18,087 nt of DNA from assembly GCA_018062725.1 (NCBI GenBank), contig JAGORP010000033.1:1-18087 (forward strand). The letters are read 5' to 3'. A program made the position numbers and the translations under genes. The notes under the pieces were generated by a model. The model saw only the letters and a program-made list of their open reading frames with translations. It searched no databases and had not been told where the DNA came from. This document shows, one piece after another, positions 15,455 to 18,087 of this stretch; within the stretch, counting starts at the first letter, position 1; each line of letters begins with the position of its first letter. The DNA is from Flavobacterium sp. (GTDB lineage Bacteria; Bacteroidota; Bacteroidia; Flavobacteriales; Flavobacteriaceae).

Positions 15455-17218
15455 CTAGAAATCAAATTTATAACTCGCACCCAAAATTCCTTGTGCTCCT
15501 TGAACCGGGTAATTTAACCATTTTTGATAATTCTGATTGGCCAAATTGTTTCCTTTTAAGAAGATAGTCAGACGCTCGTTGTGTTTGTATCCTACATGAG
15601 CGTTGATATCAAAATACCCTTCTAATGTTTGAATAGTATCCGGATTTGCAAAACCTGTAAAATTAGTAAACTGATCTTTGCGTTCTCCTACATAAAACAA
15701 TTGTGTTCCGGCATAGAATTTCGGTCCGATATTAAAGTCGGAAGTGAACGTAACTTTTACCGTTGGCAAATTCCAAGCTTCCAATTGATAAGTGGTATTA
15801 TAGGCACTTACTTGACCGTTTATTCCTAATGCAATATTTTTATTTACATCCGCTTTTAATTCGCCATAAAACGAAATGGTTTTTAAATTGTCGTAGACTA
15901 CGTCATATGAATTTCCATAGCTATAATTTTGTGAGGGAGCCGATAAATAGGCATTACTTTTAAACAAAGCTTTATTGTTTGAAGAATCATACGAAGCCTT
16001 TAAATTATACGCTACAGAATTGGCCAATTTCCCTCTTAATCCTGCATAAATAGTATACTGATTATCGGTTGGAGCAAGATTTAAAGTTGGAGATAAAAAC
16101 TTATTTTGAGTCACAAAATTTTCATACGTATTTTGCTGCAAACCACCATCGGCACCAGCAACAAAGACCATTAAATCTCCCACTAATTTATAAGAGGCTT
16201 TAATTTTAGGATACACATAAATGCCGTTATCATTGTTTTGAACAATTCCGGCGAAAGTATTTTTAAGTCGCGCATGATATGCAATTTCTGCTCCTAATTC
16301 GATGGATAAATCATCTTTTAAAATCGTAAAACTAGGGTTTCCGCTAAAAATAAGATTTGATTTTTCGATATTGGTTGCGGAATTCAGAATTGGATAAATT
16401 AATGCGTAATTGGTATCAAAACTTGTATTGGCATAATCCAAATTAAACTTCACTTTTACAGCCGTATTTCCGAAATCGAAATTAAAATTAGGCTTGACAA
16501 TAAAGCGATTTTCACGAGAACCATAATCATCGGAAAACCCAACATAATTCACGTTTAATTTTTCAAAGAAACTTTTTGTGATGGCTAATTCGGAACCAAT
16601 CTTGAAGGTATTATAAGTATGTCTTGGATTGATAGTATCGAGACGTATATTATTAAAATTTGGATTTTTTAAAGGTAATCCATACCAATTATAGCCTTCT
16701 CTTTTGTAGCCTAAATCCAATTTAAAACTAGTATCTTCTTTGTTATAACCATACATAGCACCGATGAAAGCATCATAAAAATTAGTATCTAAGATTGTTC
16801 CTTTTATGGGACCGTCTGCCCCTAAGTAACGAAACATTCCTCCTACATATTGGTAATTATCAAGATCATGTGTTACGAATAATTCTGCATTTAAGGCATT
16901 GTAATTTCCATAACCAACAGTCACATAATTTGGAAATAATTTTTCTTGTTTGGCTTTGTCAACTGTTGCGGCCTTTCCTTTTTCGGGTGAAAAGGTAGAT
17001 GCTACCGGAAAAGAGAAAATTTTATATTTTATTTCTTCTTTATTTGCGGTTTCTGCATCATCTAAAGTTGGTACTTCCTTTACTTTATACGCATCGGAAA
17101 TAGTTGGCGTGTATGGTTTTACTACGTTTACCACTTCGGTACCGATATTATCCTCTTTTTTTTGGGCAAAAGTGATTTGAAAAACTAGGACTATTATATA
17201 AACAATTTTATTTCTCAT
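15455..17218 (-). CDS. Outer-membrane beta-barrel protein, TonB-receptor-like without plug
   Basis: A 587-residue outer-membrane protein. Signal peptide MRNKIVYIIVLVFQITFA, cleaved before Q19. A periplasmic N-terminal stretch follows (about 20-90: TEVVNVVKPYTPTISDAYKV and KEVPTLDDAET), proline-rich and polar. From about 95 on there are alternating beta strands to the end, with KGNNLANQNYQKWLNYPVQG and a terminal GASYKFDF, the closing strand ending in Phe as the Bam complex requires. The last strands resemble TonB-dependent receptors and relatives are often annotated so, but there is no plug domain and no room for one. Ligand unknown. It lies 58 bases after a TPR gene with no terminator between, so the two are probably co-transcribed and may act together at the envelope. 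Confidence 0.8.
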   Translation of the reverse strand: MRNKIVYIIVLVFQITFAQKKEDNIGTEVVNVVKPYTPTISDAYKVKEVPTLDDAETANKEEIKYKIFSFPVASTFSPEKGKAATVDKAKQEKLFPNYVTVGYGNYNALNAELFVTHDLDNYQYVGGMFRYLGADGPIKGTILDTNFYDAFIGAMYGYNKEDTSFKLDLGYKREGYNWYGLPLKNPNFNNIRLDTINPRHTYNTFKIGSELAITKSFFEKLNVNYVGFSDDYGSRENRFIVKPNFNFDFGNTAVKVKFNLDYANTSFDTNYALIYPILNSATNIEKSNLIFSGNPSFTILKDDLSIELGAEIAYHARLKNTFAGIVQNNDNGIYVYPKIKASYKLVGDLMVFVAGADGGLQQNTYENFVTQNKFLSPTLNLAPTDNQYTIYAGLRGKLANSVAYNLKASYDSSNNKALFKSNAYLSAPSQNYSYGNSYDVVYDNLKTISFYGELKADVNKNIALGINGQVSAYNTTYQLEAWNLPTVKVTFTSDFNIGPKFYAGTQLFYVGERKDQFTNFTGFANPDTIQTLEGYFDINAHVGYKHNERLTIFLKGNNLANQNYQKWLNYPVQGAQGILGASYKFDF

Positions 17219-17238
17219 ATTTAATTTTATTGCTATTA

Positions 17239-17277
17239 CACTAAGTCACACAAAGGAGACATAAAGTTTCACAGAGT
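17239..17277. repeat. Degenerate CTTTGTG-type heptamer repeat between TPR and barrel genes
   Basis: On the minus strand CTCTGTG, CTTTATG, CTTTGTG and CTTAGTG follow one another at 10, 11 and 10-base spacing. Similar CTTTGTG runs are common in Bacteroidetes spacers. The run fills most of the 58-base gap and reaches the TPR stop codon. Confidence 0.5.
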
Positions 17278-18087
17278 TATTTTGTAATTGACGAATTTGT
17301 TTTGGCTTCTTCTGTTTTGATGGCATTCAGTTCGGATTGAGCTTCGGCAAGGACATCATCGAATTCTTTGAAATTTTTAATCACACTCTCCAAAATATAA
17401 GTCGCTTGGAAACTGTCTTTTAATCCGTAGAAATTTTTAGCCATCAAAATTAAACCTTTGGCTCCAAAATATTTATATCCCGAATACTCTTTGGCTAACT
17501 TTTGCACAACAGTATTCGATGCTTCAAATTTTAAATCTTTATTTTTGAAATACGCATCATAATACAAGGCTTCCGCCATTAATTCTCCTTTGGCAATTTT
17601 GAGTAATCGAGCATAGGATTCTCTTGCTTTAGATTCGTTATTGGTTTGCACAGCAGAACGTGCCACAATAATTTGAGCATCACTTTTGATTTTATTATCC
17701 GTTTTCGGATTTTCCAATACTTTATCGGCATAAATCACGGCGTTCGCATACTCTTTTTTATCGTAATATGCCTTCATCAAATTGGCTTGTGCATAGGTTT
17801 TGTTTTGAGGGAAATCCGATTCCGTTTCCAAACGTAGTAAAACAGGAATGGCCTTTTCAGAATCGTTTTTCTTTATATAAATTTCAGCCAAACGCGATAA
17901 CGATTGTTCAGTATATTCGTTTCTGGCTTTCGAAATCACATTTTCGTAATATTTCGTTGCACTTGAAGTATTTCCGCCTTTGTACTGCAAATCGGCTAAA
18001 TAATAATTCGCTTTCAACGCATATAATCCGTTTGGAAACGAAGTTATATAACTCGTTAAGTTTGTAATGGCTTGTTGGGTATTCCCT
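17277..18087 (-). CDS. Tetratricopeptide-repeat (TPR) protein, C-terminal part
   Basis: The reading frame is open to the right edge, so only the last 270 residues are present and the true start lies outside; the in-frame TTG at 18017 is an internal leucine codon. The first visible residues are GNTQQAITNLTSYITSFPNG. Repeats of about 34-37 residues follow, of TPR type: ALKANYYLADLQYKGGNTSSATKYYENVI, then LSRLAEIYIKKNDSEKAIPVLLRL, then QANLMKAYYDKKEYANAVIYADKVLENP, AQIIVARSAVQTNNESKARESYARLL and ALYYDAYFKNKDLKFEASNTVV. The C-terminus (about 200-270) is a longer helix pair. The spacing resembles BamD and YbgF-like periplasmic TPR proteins. No signal peptide can be judged. Together with the downstream barrel gene it forms a likely envelope operon; a scaffold role is an inference. 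Confidence 0.85.
   Translation of the reverse strand, partial: GNTQQAITNLTSYITSFPNGLYALKANYYLADLQYKGGNTSSATKYYENVISKARNEYTEQSLSRLAEIYIKKNDSEKAIPVLLRLETESDFPQNKTYAQANLMKAYYDKKEYANAVIYADKVLENPKTDNKIKSDAQIIVARSAVQTNNESKARESYARLLKIAKGELMAEALYYDAYFKNKDLKFEASNTVVQKLAKEYSGYKYFGAKGLILMAKNFYGLKDSFQATYILESVIKNFKEFDDVLAEAQSELNAIKTEEAKTNSSITK

Noticed and set aside
15463..15470. TAAATTTG on the minus strand as promoter of the GreA-like gene
   Set aside because: It is part of the codons for the barrel protein C-terminus (YKFDF) and may be coincidental; not listed as a feature.
17254..17260. AGGAGA resembling a Shine-Dalgarno site
   Set aside because: It is on the plus strand, where there is no gene downstream, and flavobacteria rarely use such sites.
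17277..18017. TPR protein starting at TTG 18017
   Set aside because: The frame continues as TPR-like sequence to the window edge, so the true start lies outside.

Overview
The window looks like chromosome of a low-GC member of the Flavobacteriaceae, most likely Flavobacterium or a close relative. The grounds are the fused SecDF, a leucine dehydrogenase, a DUF3276 PUR-like protein, the absence of Shine-Dalgarno sites, -7 promoter elements of the Bacteroidetes form TAnnTTTG, and protein sequences typical of that family. No rRNA, tRNA, insertion sequence, prophage or CRISPR array was seen. This is mainly a housekeeping region. I found no convincing new multi-gene system, but several small structures deserve attention.

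Layout, left to right. A secreted Asp-box beta-propeller protein (minus) ends 4 bases from the left edge in what looks like a frameshifted tail. Leucine dehydrogenase (minus) follows, with a clear terminator. A divergent spacer leads to a plus-strand group: an ABC exporter half, a PUR-like nucleic-acid-binding protein with its own strong promoter, and a chloramphenicol-acetyltransferase-like enzyme. Terminators separate these three, so they are not one simple operon. The last converges on csaA (minus).

From about 6.5 kb onward everything is on the minus strand. In transcription order (right to left) it runs: TPR protein (cut by the right edge), a beta-barrel outer-membrane protein, a GreA-like factor, asparagine synthetase B, gyrase B, malate dehydrogenase and SecDF. 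Terminators follow asnB, mdh and secDF. The TPR and barrel genes are probably one operon. gyrB and mdh are separated by 89 bp with no visible terminator.

Functionally the genes cover amino-acid metabolism (leucine dehydrogenase, AsnB), the TCA cycle (Mdh), DNA topology (GyrB), export and envelope (SecDF, barrel and TPR proteins, ABC exporter, propeller protein), and RNA or transcription (PUR-like, CsaA-like, GreA-like).

The spacers carry at least four short-repeat families: a TTCGA...CTCAGTGACC element, a TTAGA pentamer array (8 perfect copies), a heptamer series like CTTTGTG at 10-11 bp spacing, and AATTC/GAATT-rich runs. The most striking observation is a copy of the first family's core inside asnB, where it appears to have added six in-frame residues to the glutaminase domain. 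Others are an SSB-like acidic tip on the PUR-like protein, an ABC half-transporter with Asp at the catalytic Glu position and no partner gene nearby, and a 22-bp dyad upstream of the gyrB promoter.
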